From Spirochaetaceae bacterium (lineage in GTDB: Bacteria > Spirochaetota > Spirochaetia > Treponematales > Breznakiellaceae), in assembly GCA_031275595.1 (NCBI GenBank), contig JAISOO010000179.1:1-15081 (forward strand): 15,081 nt of DNA, written 5' to 3'. Position numbers and translations under genes: made by a program. This document shows, piece by piece, positions 1 to 7,020 of the stretch; within the stretch, counting starts at the first letter, position 1, and each line of letters begins with the position of its first letter. The notes beneath the pieces were generated by a model. The model was not told where the DNA came from. It did no database searches and was given only the letters and a program-made list of their open reading frames with translations.

Positions 1-173
1 TCGGTTCCGCGGGCGTGTCCGCGGTGCCCATGGCCGCCCGGGTTTCCAACAAGGTGGGCCTGGAGTACGATCCGGGGAACTTCCTCCTGATGCACGCCAT
101 GGGCCCCAACGTGGCCGGCGTTATCGGCACCGCCATTGCCGCGGGGGTCATGATTGCGGTCTATGGAGGCTGA
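1..173 (+). CDS. Sodium ion-translocating decarboxylase beta subunit (OadB/GcdB family), 3' end only
   Basis: This is the last 56 codons of a gene that begins before the window, read in the frame starting at base 3 and ending with TGA at 171-173. The visible peptide has the characteristic C-terminal signature of the family: [14 protein letters not shown], then [20 protein letters not shown] and a hydrophobic end. Family members are multi-pass inner-membrane proteins that couple decarboxylation of a biotin-bound carboxyl group to sodium export, working with a carboxyltransferase or biotin alpha subunit and a small gamma subunit. The end does not show whether the substrate is oxaloacetate, glutaconyl-CoA or methylmalonyl-CoA. 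The partner subunits would be expected upstream, outside the window. No strong terminator follows directly. Family assignment is confident; substrate is unknown. Confidence 0.88.
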   Translation, partial: GSAGVSAVPMAARVSNKVGLEYDPGNFLLMHAMGPNVAGVIGTAIAAGVMIAVYGG

Positions 174-583
174 TAAAGTACTAAGCCGCGTGTGAATGAA
201 CACGGGGTTGTGAAAGTTTGAACTTGCTCGGATTGCTTCTTGGGTGTAACATTTGCGTATCGTTTGAATCGACAACATCGCCCTGAAGGGTGAGGTATGT
301 TGTTCTCATAGGGTATTGCGTTCGGGGTTTAATACCTTTTTAACCGTCCTGAAGTTCCCCCGCCGGAAGGCGGGTTCTTGGGTATTAAACCCCTCGGCAC
401 GGATAATGGGGCAACAAATACGAGGAATGTTCAGGAAGCGATTAACTTTATGGATATCCCCGAGTAATCCTATTGCGAATAGCGTAGTGGGTTTGCTTCA
501 GAATCTCAGGGGCAAACGATACCTTTTGCTTGTTAAGTGAGCCGGTTTCAAAACAAACCGTGTTGTTTGAGAAGGGATGGGGC
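174..583. other. Non-coding stretch between the decarboxylase gene and the PfkB kinase gene
   Basis: This 410-base stretch holds no convincing gene. The one open frame (316-540, 74 codons) has no family resemblance and no good ribosome binding site, and it runs through a perfect inverted repeat, so I do not call it. The visible content is a nested hairpin (324-393) and, near the right end, an imperfect hairpin around 547-572 of the GTTTCAAAA type also seen at 1790 and 6411. I see no tRNA, SRP RNA, tmRNA or RNase P signature. It may be a structured leader, a decayed gene or a repeat-rich spacer. Confidence 0.5.
324..393. repeat. Nested hairpin: 13-bp perfect inverted repeat enclosing a GGAA-capped stem
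   Basis: The outer arms GGGGTTTAATACC (324-336) and GGTATTAAACCCC (381-393) are perfectly complementary. Inside them a second perfect stem, CCCGCC (359-364) and GGCGGG (369-374), closes on GGAA, which fits the GNRA tetraloop pattern. No T-run follows, so it is not a classical intrinsic terminator. It could be a structured RNA in the kinase leader or a palindromic DNA repeat. The function is not known. Confidence 0.7.
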
Positions 584-1759
584 ATGACAATTCACGGAAC
601 CGGCTGTTGTTTAATGGATTCTCTTTACCGGGCGGATTTCTCCGGCTCTGTTTTTCAAGCCGCCCTTTCCCGGCGGGAAGGGGATGGGGGGTTGACTCCG
701 GGGAGGTTGGTGTTTGCCGAGAATTTTGAGCGCTTCATGGGAAAGCCCTACGAGGAAGCCCTGGGGTCCCTTATCGAGGGAAAGGGTTCCGATTCCCAAA
801 ACCTGGGAGGGCCGTCGGTGGTATCCCTTGCCCACGTTGCTCAGGTACGCCCCGGGGACGAGGTTTGTTTTTTTGGAGTCCGGGGAAATGATGAAACCGG
901 CGGCCTCGTGGAAAAAGCCCTGGCCCGGCTCCCTTTTAAAAAATATCATCTGAGTATCCGGGACGGGGCAACTCCCCGGACAGACGTACTCTCGGATCCC
1001 CGTTACGATAACGGCCATGGGGAGCGGACCTTCATTAGCCTTTTGGGGACGGCCTCCCGTTTTGGTCCCCCGGATTTGGGGGCTTCCTTTTTTGAAGCGG
1101 ATATCATCGCCTTGGGGGGGACCGCCCTGGTTCCGGCCCTCCATGACGGCCTGACGGAACTCTTGAAACAGGCTCAGGGGGCGGTGACCGTGGTAAACCT
1201 GGTCTACGATTTTAGGAGCGAGTATGCCGCTCCGGGAAAAAAATGGAGGCTGGGAATTCGGGATGATGCCTATCCCTATATCGATGTTCTTATCGCCGAC
1301 CGGGATGAGGTCTTAAAAACCTCGGGTCGGGATTCCCCGGAGGAAGCCGCGGCATGGCTCCTTTCCCGGGGAGTGGGAGCGGTGGTTATCACCGAAGGGG
1401 CTCGGCCTGTACGCCTTGCCGCGGGAAAGGGGCTTTTTGCCCCCCGGGAATTAACCGCCATGCCGGTCTGCGAAATTATCAACCAGGAACTCTCCCTGCC
1501 CCGGAAATCTCCGGGGGATACCACCGGCTGCGGCGACAATTTTGCCGGAGGGATCATCGCCGGTATAGCCGAACAATTGGGCGCCCTTCCCCGGGGCAGC
1601 CTGGACCTTCGGGAAGCCTGTATCCCCGCGGTCGTCGCCGGAGGCTTTGCCTGTTTTACCGTTGGAGGCACCTACTACGAATCCTATCCCGGAGAAAAAC
1701 AGAAAAAAATCGAACCCTACATCAGGGCCTATGGGAAGCATCTTGGGGGGATACTATAA
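584..1759 (+). CDS. PfkB-family carbohydrate/nucleoside kinase
   Basis: The protein is predicted to be a 391-residue cytoplasmic kinase that phosphorylates a sugar, nucleoside or related alcohol with ATP. The clearest motif is DTTGCGDNFAGG at residues 312-323, the PfkB C-terminal signature; its Asp318 corresponds to the catalytic base. The usual GAGD is GCGD here. A conserved glycine-rich stretch (NLGGPSVV) lies in the N-terminal third and GHGERTF near residue 145. I chose ATG 584 because GAAGGGATGGGG lies just upstream at proper spacing and the protein then begins with the typical beta-strand (TIHGTGCCLMD). An in-frame TTG at 530 would add 18 residues encoded by a hairpin-like sequence and lacks a ribosome site. 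At 391 residues it is somewhat longer than ribokinase (about 310). The substrate cannot be told from sequence, and no pathway gene sits next to it. Confidence 0.85.
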   Translation: MTIHGTGCCLMDSLYRADFSGSVFQAALSRREGDGGLTPGRLVFAENFERFMGKPYEEALGSLIEGKGSDSQNLGGPSVVSLAHVAQVRPGDEVCFFGVRGNDETGGLVEKALARLPFKKYHLSIRDGATPRTDVLSDPRYDNGHGERTFISLLGTASRFGPPDLGASFFEADIIALGGTALVPALHDGLTELLKQAQGAVTVVNLVYDFRSEYAAPGKKWRLGIRDDAYPYIDVLIADRDEVLKTSGRDSPEEAAAWLLSRGVGAVVITEGARPVRLAAGKGLFAPRELTAMPVCEIINQELSLPRKSPGDTTGCGDNFAGGIIAGIAEQLGALPRGSLDLREACIPAVVAGGFACFTVGGTYYESYPGEKQKKIEPYIRAYGKHLGGIL

Positions 1760-1789
1760 ACCGTTCAGGCCATGGCCGCTTTAAATTTT

Positions 1790-1828
1790 GAGGCCGTTTC
1801 AAAACCAGCCGGGTTTTGAGACAGCCTC
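1790..1828. terminator. Strong hairpin downstream of the PfkB kinase gene (terminator-like, repeat family)
   Basis: Arms GAGGCCGTTTCAAAACC (1790-1806) and GGTTTTGAGACAGCCTC (1812-1828) form a 17-bp stem with one mismatch and one G-U pair around a 5-base loop. It begins 31 bases after the kinase stop. There is no immediate T-run; a T6 run lies further on, at about 1850. It may end kinase transcription, but the same GTTTCAAAA core recurs at 547 and 6411, so it may belong to a dispersed repeat family. Confidence 0.6.
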
Positions 1829-1874
1829 ATGCGGCTTGGCGATGATGATTTTTTAGGCTATTTTCTTTTCCCCC

Positions 1875-1889
1875 TTTCCATACTGGAAA
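1875..1889. promoter_or_regulatory. Small palindrome in the ileS upstream region
   Basis: TTTCCA and TGGAAA are perfect inverted half-sites separated by TAC, 44 bases upstream of the ileS ATG. It could be an operator for a dimeric regulator or part of a leader hairpin. No canonical -35/-10 pair is clear around it, and a 15-base palindrome can occur by chance in AT-rich sequence. Confidence 0.25.
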
Positions 1890-1932
1890 AAAACAGCCTC
1901 TTATGGCATAGTAATAACACAAGAGAGGTTTA

Positions 1933-4900
1933 ATGGTGTATAAAAGTGTGGACCCCAAGGTGAACTTCCCCAAATTAGAAGAGGAGATTCTCTCCTTCTG
2001 GGAAAAAAACGACATCTTTAAAAAATCCATAGCCCGGCGGGAAGGAGCGGAGGCGTATGTGTTCTATGACGGCCCTCCTTTTGCCACGGGAATGCCCCAT
2101 TTCGGCCATTTTGTGCCCAGTACCATCAAGGACATTATCCCCCGTTATCAGACCATGAAGGGTAAAAAGGTGGAACGCCGTTTCGGCTGGGACTGCCACG
2201 GTTTGCCCGTGGAGAACCTTATCGAAAAAGAGATAGGGCTTAATTCAAAAACCGATATTGAGCGTTACGGGGTGGCGGCTTTTAACGAGGCGTGCCGCGC
2301 TTCGGTACTCCGTTATGTCCGGGAATGGCGGGAGGTGATTACCCGCCTGGGACGCTGGGTTGACTTTGACCATGACTACAAGACCATGGACCGGGATTAT
2401 ATGGAAACCATCTGGTGGATCATGAAATCTCTTTGGGAACGGGGTTTGCTCTACGAGGGGCACTACATATTGCCCTACTGTCCCCGGTGCGCCACGGTAC
2501 TCTCCAATCATGAGCTTAACCTGGGGGGCTACAAGGATGACCACGATCCGGCCATTACGGTCCGTTTTAAGGTTAAAGCGGGGGGGGGGGCTCCACCCCG
2601 CAACGGGGTCCCCGCTACGTCTCCGGTTCCCGACAAGCTCCTCCGGGAAACATTGAATGATCATACCTATTTGTTGGCCTGGACTACCACCCCCTGGACC
2701 CTGCCTTCGAACCTGGCCCTTACCGTGGGGCCGGATATCGATTATGTGATGGTCCAGGACGGAGAGGATCGTTATATATTGGCGGACGCCCGGCTTACGG
2801 CTTACTATAAAAATCCTCCCAAAATGCCCGGTGAGAAGGAATTGGCCGCCGGTGCGGTCCCCCTTGAGGGCGATTGCCGGATTCTCTGGCGTATGAAGGG
2901 TATCGATCTCCTGGGACTGGAATATGAACCCCTCTTTCCCTATTTTACCTCGGCCCGGGAACAAAACGCCTTCCGGGTTTACTCCGGGGACTTTGTTTCC
3001 ACCGAGGACGGTACCGGGATCGTCCATACCGCCCCGGGTTTTGGAGAAGACGACCAACGGGTTCTTAAAGGTACAGGGATTCCCGTGATCTGTCCCGTGG
3101 ACGAGGAGTGCCGTTTTACCGGTGAGGTGGCCGATTACCAGGGGATCTTCGTAAAGGACGCGGATAAGGCCATCATGGAACGGCTCAAGGCCGAGGGGAA
3201 GCTGATAAAACGGGAACAGATCCTCCATGCCTATCCCCATTGCTGGAGATGCGGCAGCCCCCTCATCTACCGGGCGGTGGGTTCCTGGTTCGTCAATGTG
3301 GAAAAGATCAAACAGGACATGCTGGATGCCAATAGTCAAATTTACTGGGTTCCGGAACATATCAAAACCGGCCGTTTTGGTAAGTTGCAGGAAGGCGCCC
3401 GGGATTTGGCCAACAGCCGGAATCGGTATTGGGGAAACCCTCTGCCCATCTGGAAATGCCCGGACTGCGGCAAAACCATCTGTGTGGGAAGCAGGGCGGA
3501 ATTGAAGGAGCTTTCCGGCCAGGAGCCTGATGACCTCCATAAGCATTTTGTGGACGAGCTCACCATTCCCTGTTCTCGGGTAAGCCGAAGTTCTGAAGGA
3601 ACCGCGGCGCATGGCGCCGAGCCTTGTTCCGGCACTATGCGCCGGATCCCCGAGGTCTTGGATTGCTGGTTTGAGTCCGGCGCCATGCCTTATGCCCAAA
3701 ACCACTATCCCTTTGAGCATAAGGATTCTTTTGAAGCCCATTTTCCGGCGGATTTTATTAACGAAGGGCTGGATCAGACCCGGGGCTGGTTTTATACCCT
3801 GACCGTTTTGGCGGCGGCCCTGTTTAAACGTCCCGCTTTTAAAAATTGTATCGTCAGTGGCCTGGTTCTGGCATCGGACGGAAAAAAGATGAGTAAAAGC
3901 CTGCGGAACTACACCGATCCCATGGAAGTGGTCAATTCCTTTGGGGCGGACGCCCTGCGGCTTTTTTTGATCCACTCGGCCCTGGTAAAATCCGATGATC
4001 TCCGGTATTCCGATGAAGGGGTTCGGGAGGTGATGAAGAGTATCCTCATCCCGCTGTGGAATGCCTACAGTTTTTTTGTGACCTACGCTAACATTGATGG
4101 GATAAGCCCCACAGGAGCGCCCCGGGATCCCTCGAATCCCCTGGATAAATGGATCCTTTCGGTGGCGGAAACCCTGGTAGAAAAAGTGGGGGGCGCTCTG
4201 GACGCCTACGATCTTTCCCGGGCGGTGGATCCGATCGTGGAATTTATCGATCTCCTCAACAACTGGTATATCCGCCGATCCCGCCGACGGTTTTGGCGTG
4301 CTTCTGCCAGCGGAAACTTCGAGAACGACACCGACAAGACCGAGGCCTATGGAACCCTTTACGATGTGTTAAAAACGTTGATCACCGTGGCCTGTCCCTT
4401 TATGCCCTTTACTACCGATGCTGTCTGGCAAAATCTCCGCGGGGAAGGGGATGCCGAATCGGTTCACCTGACCGATTTTCCCCTCCCTCGGGCGGAAAGG
4501 CGGGACCGGGAATTGGAATACAAGATGGGGGTGGTCCAGCATGCGGTTTCCATGGGCCGAGCCCTGCGGTCCCAGTATAACCTCAAGGTTCGGCAGCCCC
4601 TCAAGGCGGTGGAACTGGTAACCCGGAATGCCGATGAGAAGCGGGTGTTTCTGGAGATGGAGGATATTATTCGTGAAGAGCTTAACGTAAAAAGCGTGAT
4701 CTTCCGGGACAATGAGGAGGAACTGGTAGAATATGAGGCCAAGGCAAACTTTCGTATCCTGGGGAAGGAATTGGGCAAGGATATGAAGGCTGCCGCGGAT
4801 CGGATTGCCGCTTTAAGCCAGCTTGAGATTCAGGGGCTCCTGGAAGGGGCCACCCTTTCTATTGAAGTGTCGGGAAAATCCGTGGAAATTACCGCGGAAA

Positions 4901-5244
4901 AGGTGGATATCCGGCGAATTGAAAAGGCTAATCTGCGGGTTCTCAACGAGGGGACCCTTACCGTTGCCCTTTATACGGAGGTAACCGAGGAATTGATCCA
5001 GGAAGGGGATGTTCGGGACCTTATTCGGGGGGTGCAAAATTTACGAAAGGATAAGGGTTTCGCGGTGACCGACCGGATCCGGCTGCGCCTCTACGGTTCG
5101 GAGCGGCTTAAGGCGGCTTGGGAGGCCTTTTCGGACTATGTGGCCGCGGAAACCCTGGCCCTTTCGGTGGTATGGGAGAAAACCCGGGGACGGGAATTGG
5201 ACGCCGGGGATGAAACGTGGATAGTCGATATTGATAAGGCATAA
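1933..5244 (+). CDS. ileS: Isoleucyl-tRNA synthetase, long eukaryote-like type
   Basis: This cytoplasmic class I synthetase (1,103 residues) charges tRNA-Ile with isoleucine. The Rossmann core carries the HxGH motif as HFGH (residues 56-59) and KMSKS at 652-656. The editing domain includes TYLLAWTTTPWTLPSNLAL and GTGIVHTAPGFGEDDQ, and RIPEVLDCWFESGAMPYAQ precedes the second half of the catalytic domain. After KMSKS come the helical anticodon-binding region (NNWYIRRSRRRFW) and a long C-terminal extension (NFRILGKELGKDMK) typical of the eukaryote-like bacterial type, which is usually over 1,000 residues rather than about 930. That type is known for mupirocin resistance. ATG 1933 is preceded by AGAGG. 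Two odd in-frame segments, near residues 215-231 and 547-564, are low-complexity and palindromic in DNA. The lipoprotein gene follows 3 bases after the stop. Confidence 0.97.
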   Translation: MVYKSVDPKVNFPKLEEEILSFWEKNDIFKKSIARREGAEAYVFYDGPPFATGMPHFGHFVPSTIKDIIPRYQTMKGKKVERRFGWDCHGLPVENLIEKEIGLNSKTDIERYGVAAFNEACRASVLRYVREWREVITRLGRWVDFDHDYKTMDRDYMETIWWIMKSLWERGLLYEGHYILPYCPRCATVLSNHELNLGGYKDDHDPAITVRFKVKAGGGAPPRNGVPATSPVPDKLLRETLNDHTYLLAWTTTPWTLPSNLALTVGPDIDYVMVQDGEDRYILADARLTAYYKNPPKMPGEKELAAGAVPLEGDCRILWRMKGIDLLGLEYEPLFPYFTSAREQNAFRVYSGDFVSTEDGTGIVHTAPGFGEDDQRVLKGTGIPVICPVDEECRFTGEVADYQGIFVKDADKAIMERLKAEGKLIKREQILHAYPHCWRCGSPLIYRAVGSWFVNVEKIKQDMLDANSQIYWVPEHIKTGRFGKLQEGARDLANSRNRYWGNPLPIWKCPDCGKTICVGSRAELKELSGQEPDDLHKHFVDELTIPCSRVSRSSEGTAAHGAEPCSGTMRRIPEVLDCWFESGAMPYAQNHYPFEHKDSFEAHFPADFINEGLDQTRGWFYTLTVLAAALFKRPAFKNCIVSGLVLASDGKKMSKSLRNYTDPMEVVNSFGADALRLFLIHSALVKSDDLRYSDEGVREVMKSILIPLWNAYSFFVTYANIDGISPTGAPRDPSNPLDKWILSVAETLVEKVGGALDAYDLSRAVDPIVEFIDLLNNWYIRRSRRRFWRASASGNFENDTDKTEAYGTLYDVLKTLITVACPFMPFTTDAVWQNLRGEGDAESVHLTDFPLPRAERRDRELEYKMGVVQHAVSMGRALRSQYNLKVRQPLKAVELVTRNADEKRVFLEMEDIIREELNVKSVIFRDNEEELVEYEAKANFRILGKELGKDMKAAADRIAALSQLEIQGLLEGATLSIEVSGKSVEITAEKVDIRRIEKANLRVLNEGTLTVALYTEVTEELIQEGDVRDLIRGVQNLRKDKGFAVTDRIRLRLYGSERLKAAWEAFSDYVAAETLALSVVWEKTRGRELDAGDETWIVDIDKA
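2577..2616 (+). repeat. GC-rich palindromic in-frame segment in ileS with an 11-G run
   Basis: Outer arms AGCGGGG (2577-2583) and CCCCGCT (2610-2616) are complementary, and an inner stem CCCC-GCAAC-GGGG lies at 2596-2608. The left part holds eleven consecutive G bases (2580-2590). The segment encodes AGGGAPPRNGVPA in the middle of the editing domain, between well-conserved TVRFKVK and TYLLAWTTTPW. It looks inserted rather than ancestral, but this is an inference without an alignment. Confidence 0.55.
3572..3631 (+). repeat. Second palindrome-bearing in-frame segment in ileS
   Basis: The DNA holds GTTC-TGAAG-GAAC (3590-3602) nested within GCCG...CGGC, followed by the perfect hairpin CGGCGC-ATG-GCGCCG (3605-3619). 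It encodes a Ser/Gly/Ala-rich stretch (SRVSRSSEGTAAHGAEP) lying between ELTIPC and CSGTMRRIPEVLDCW. Both flanks read as conserved IleRS sequence, while the middle resembles no synthetase motif I know. It may be an inserted repeat or a variable loop; the limits are approximate. Confidence 0.4.
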
Positions 5245-5247
5245 ACG

Positions 5248-6147
5248 ATGAAAAATAGAGGATCCGGCGTCTTGATCTTAGGGATTATATTTTTGATGTC
5301 CTGCGCCACCAGTCCCAAAACAACGCCCCTGGATGAAAGCGGGGATTTTGCAGCCCTGGCTCCCGGAGCCTTGGCTTATTTCTTTATTGATGTTCCCCGC
5401 TCGCGTCCCCTGCTGGAGTTCATTTCTCTGGGGGGATTCAGCGGGAAAGACGCCGCCGAGTTTTTGGATAAAACCGATTCCGCGGTGGCTGCCGCCTATC
5501 CGCCGGAATCCGGCCGGTCCTTCCTGGTGGCGGCCCGGGGCAAATACCCCAGCGGACGGATAGGCCTCTCCTTTGCCTTTAATTCCGCCTGGAAAAAGAT
5601 CCCTTCGGCCGCCGGAAGTTCCTACTGGCGCTCCGACCGGAATGGTCTTTCGGTTTCTTTGAATTCCCGCCGCGCCCTGGTATCCGACGGGGACCCCTTG
5701 GCTCCCCCCCCTGGGGTAGAGGCCCCCGCTGTTTTTGAGACCCTCCGCCGCGACGCCTTTCTGGCCGGCTGGACCGATGACGGAGGCGTCTCAATAAACC
5801 GGTTTCTGACACTGCTGGAAATTCCCCTTCAGATTCCCGCGGATCGGATCCTTTTTGGTATTTTCGATGCCCCGGAGGGGGAAAAGGGGAAGGAATATGA
5901 GGCGTTTTTGCGGATTGAAACACCTTCGGTAAACCATGCCAAGGGATTGTTGGCTGTTTTTTCGCTGACCCGGATTTTTATGGCCGCTTTGCCCCCCGTG
6001 GAGGAGGAAGATCCCCTGACATTGGCCGCCGCCCTTTTTACCCATATTCCCACCCAGGAAGATAGGGCTTTACTCATCCGTACCGGTTCTCTGAAGCCCC
6101 AAGGGATAGCTTTACTTTTTAACATATTGTCGTTATATTCAAACTAG
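5248..6147 (+). CDS. Predicted lipoprotein of unknown function
   Basis: The 299-residue product starts MKNRGSG followed by a hydrophobic stretch and a lipobox LMSC, with Cys19 as the lipidated residue. The mature part would be 281 residues anchored to a membrane leaflet in the cell envelope. I recognise no domain. The mature part contains YFFIDVPRSRPLLEFISLGG near its start, a repeated use of small hydrophobic residues, and no further obvious membrane segment. The ATG lies 3 bases after the ileS stop, with AAGG inside the end of ileS as a weak ribosome site, so translation is probably coupled to ileS. A C8 run lies inside the gene at 5704-5711. A perfect hairpin begins on the last base of its TAG stop. 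Lipoprotein status is likely; the role is unknown. Confidence 0.8.
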   Translation: MKNRGSGVLILGIIFLMSCATSPKTTPLDESGDFAALAPGALAYFFIDVPRSRPLLEFISLGGFSGKDAAEFLDKTDSAVAAAYPPESGRSFLVAARGKYPSGRIGLSFAFNSAWKKIPSAAGSSYWRSDRNGLSVSLNSRRALVSDGDPLAPPPGVEAPAVFETLRRDAFLAGWTDDGGVSINRFLTLLEIPLQIPADRILFGIFDAPEGEKGKEYEAFLRIETPSVNHAKGLLAVFSLTRIFMAALPPVEEEDPLTLAAALFTHIPTQEDRALLIRTGSLKPQGIALLFNILSLYSN

Positions 6148-6182
6148 GAAATCTCTGAAAACTGCGGTTTTCAGAGATTTCC
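6147..6182. terminator. Perfect 16-bp hairpin at the lipoprotein stop codon (terminator-like)
   Basis: Arms GGAAATCTCTGAAAAC (6147-6162) and GTTTTCAGAGATTTCC (6167-6182) pair perfectly around TGCG. The left arm includes the last base of the stop codon. No T-run follows, so Rho-independent termination is uncertain; it may instead protect the 3' end of the ileS-lipoprotein mRNA or be a palindromic repeat. Confidence 0.65.
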
Positions 6183-6476
6183 GTTGGTTAAATACTCTCC
6201 GGCTTAATCGGGCCGGCCGAAATTTGTGGTCTTGTTTGAGCCCCCTTAGCTCTCTGACAAGCCTGGTGATTTCTCATTAACGGACCTTTAGTTCAGGGGG
6301 GGAGAAATGGTGTTTATGAGCGGAATTTGTTCGGAAATTGAGGTTTTCGAATAACGCTATTAGAGGAATCTCTGGAACCCCCATTGGGCGTTCCTTATAA
6401 ATTTAAAGCGCTGTTTCAAAAACAGGATCCGCCGGATGAGCGGATTTGAAACGGTTTTATGCCAAAAGGATTTACC
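6183..6476. other. Gene-free spacer with several weak hairpins and one repeat-type hairpin
   Basis: I see no coding frame here. Contents: a GGCCGGCC palindrome near 6210, a run of seven G at 6296-6302, a stem with one G-U pair at 6330-6351 (TTCGGAAA and TTTTCGAA), and a GGAAC/GTTCC pair near 6373-6393. The compound hairpin 6411-6454 lies at the right end. It may hold the fmdB promoter, but no convincing -35/-10 pair stands out. Confidence 0.4.
6411..6454. repeat. Compound hairpin of the GTTTCAAA type upstream of the FmdB gene
   Basis: Outer arms CTGTTTCAAA (6411-6420) and TTTGAAACGG (6445-6454) pair over 10 bp with one G-U. Inside lies a perfect stem ATCCGC (6427-6432) and GCGGAT (6440-6445), which shares its last base with the outer arm, so the two compete slightly. 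The core matches those at 547 and 1790. It ends 22 bases before the FmdB start and could influence its expression. Confidence 0.5.
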
Positions 6477-6809
6477 ATGCCGACCTATGAATATGAATGT
6501 AAAAGCTGCGGGTATCTTTTTGAGGTTTTTCAGACCATGAGTGAAGATCCTCTAACCAGCTGTCCCCAATGCGGCAAGGAAGTGCGCCGCCTTATTAACG
6601 GCGGTTCCGGTATTATTTTTAAGGGTTCCGGTTTTTATGTAACCGATAAGCATGGGGGGAGTAAACCCGCTGTTTCCCCCGCCAAACCTGCCGAAGGGGA
6701 AACTTCCGATAAATCTAAGGCGGTTCCGCCTGTCTCGAAAGCTGAAAACGTAAGGGCCGAGCCGGTAAAAACAACCCGTGACGGTCAGGAAAAAAAAGCT
6801 GCCGGGTAA
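6477..6809 (+). CDS. FmdB-family small zinc ribbon protein
   Basis: This 110-residue protein begins with the family hallmark MPTYEYECKSCGYLFE. Two CxxC knuckles (Cys8/Cys11 and Cys29/Cys32) are placed to bind one zinc. The family was named after a putative regulator of formamidase; its real role in most bacteria is unsettled. After about residue 55 the protein is a Lys/Pro/Ala/Glu-rich tail that is probably disordered, common in this family. I chose ATG 6477 because AAGGA (6466-6470) sits 6 bases upstream and the canonical N-terminus then starts exactly; an in-frame ATG at 6459 would add six residues without a good ribosome site. Confidence 0.9.
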   Translation: MPTYEYECKSCGYLFEVFQTMSEDPLTSCPQCGKEVRRLINGGSGIIFKGSGFYVTDKHGGSKPAVSPAKPAEGETSDKSKAVPPVSKAENVRAEPVKTTRDGQEKKAAG

Positions 6810-6822
6810 AAAGGGCTGCGTG

Positions 6823-7020
6823 ATGGGAACCAGGGGAAGAAAAGGTATCATCATTAAAAGAAAAAAAAACCTTTCCCCGGGCGGTTTCCTTAAAAGAGCT
6901 GTTTTAGGAAAGGCTGCTGTAGAGAGGCTTTTTAAAAAATTCATTTTTTGGGAACGGTCCTTAATTTTCTGGTTTTTATGTTCCCAATACCGGGCTGATT
7001 TCTCTATTACAGAGGCATGA
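6823..7020 (+). CDS. Possible small basic protein, doubtful
   Basis: A 65-codon frame starts 13 bases after the FmdB stop, with AAGGG (6811-6815) 7 bases upstream of ATG, and ends in an ATGA overlap with the next gene. The product would be strongly basic at its N-terminus (MGTRGRKGIIIKRKKN), with an aromatic hydrophobic stretch (FIFWERSLIFWFLC) near the C-terminus. Against it: the DNA is more AT-rich than neighbouring genes, contains a long A-run, and the peptide resembles no family I know. The good ribosome site and the overlap are the only reasons to list it. It may equally be a spacer. Confidence 0.25.
   Translation: MGTRGRKGIIIKRKKNLSPGGFLKRAVLGKAAVERLFKKFIFWERSLIFWFLCSQYRADFSITEA

Noticed and set aside
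316..540. 74-codon frame before the PfkB kinase gene
   Set aside because: It runs through a perfect inverted repeat, has no good ribosome binding site and no recognisable similarity.
530..583. TTG start extending the PfkB kinase by 18 residues
   Set aside because: No ribosome site precedes it, the added residues come from a hairpin sequence, and ATG 584 has a clear GAAGGGATGGGG upstream.
174..583. Known structured RNAs (tmRNA, SRP RNA, RNase P RNA)
   Set aside because: The characteristic conserved blocks of these RNAs are not present; the GCCGGAAGGC stem is only a local hairpin.
1829..1932. T-box or other aminoacylation-sensing leader before ileS
   Set aside because: No T-box motif (AGGGTGGNACCGCG-like) and too little space; only a small palindrome is visible.
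2245..3975. 576-codon open frame on the minus strand inside ileS
   Set aside because: It is antisense to a strongly conserved synthetase, its peptide resembles no family, and long antisense frames are expected where codon third positions are GC-rich.
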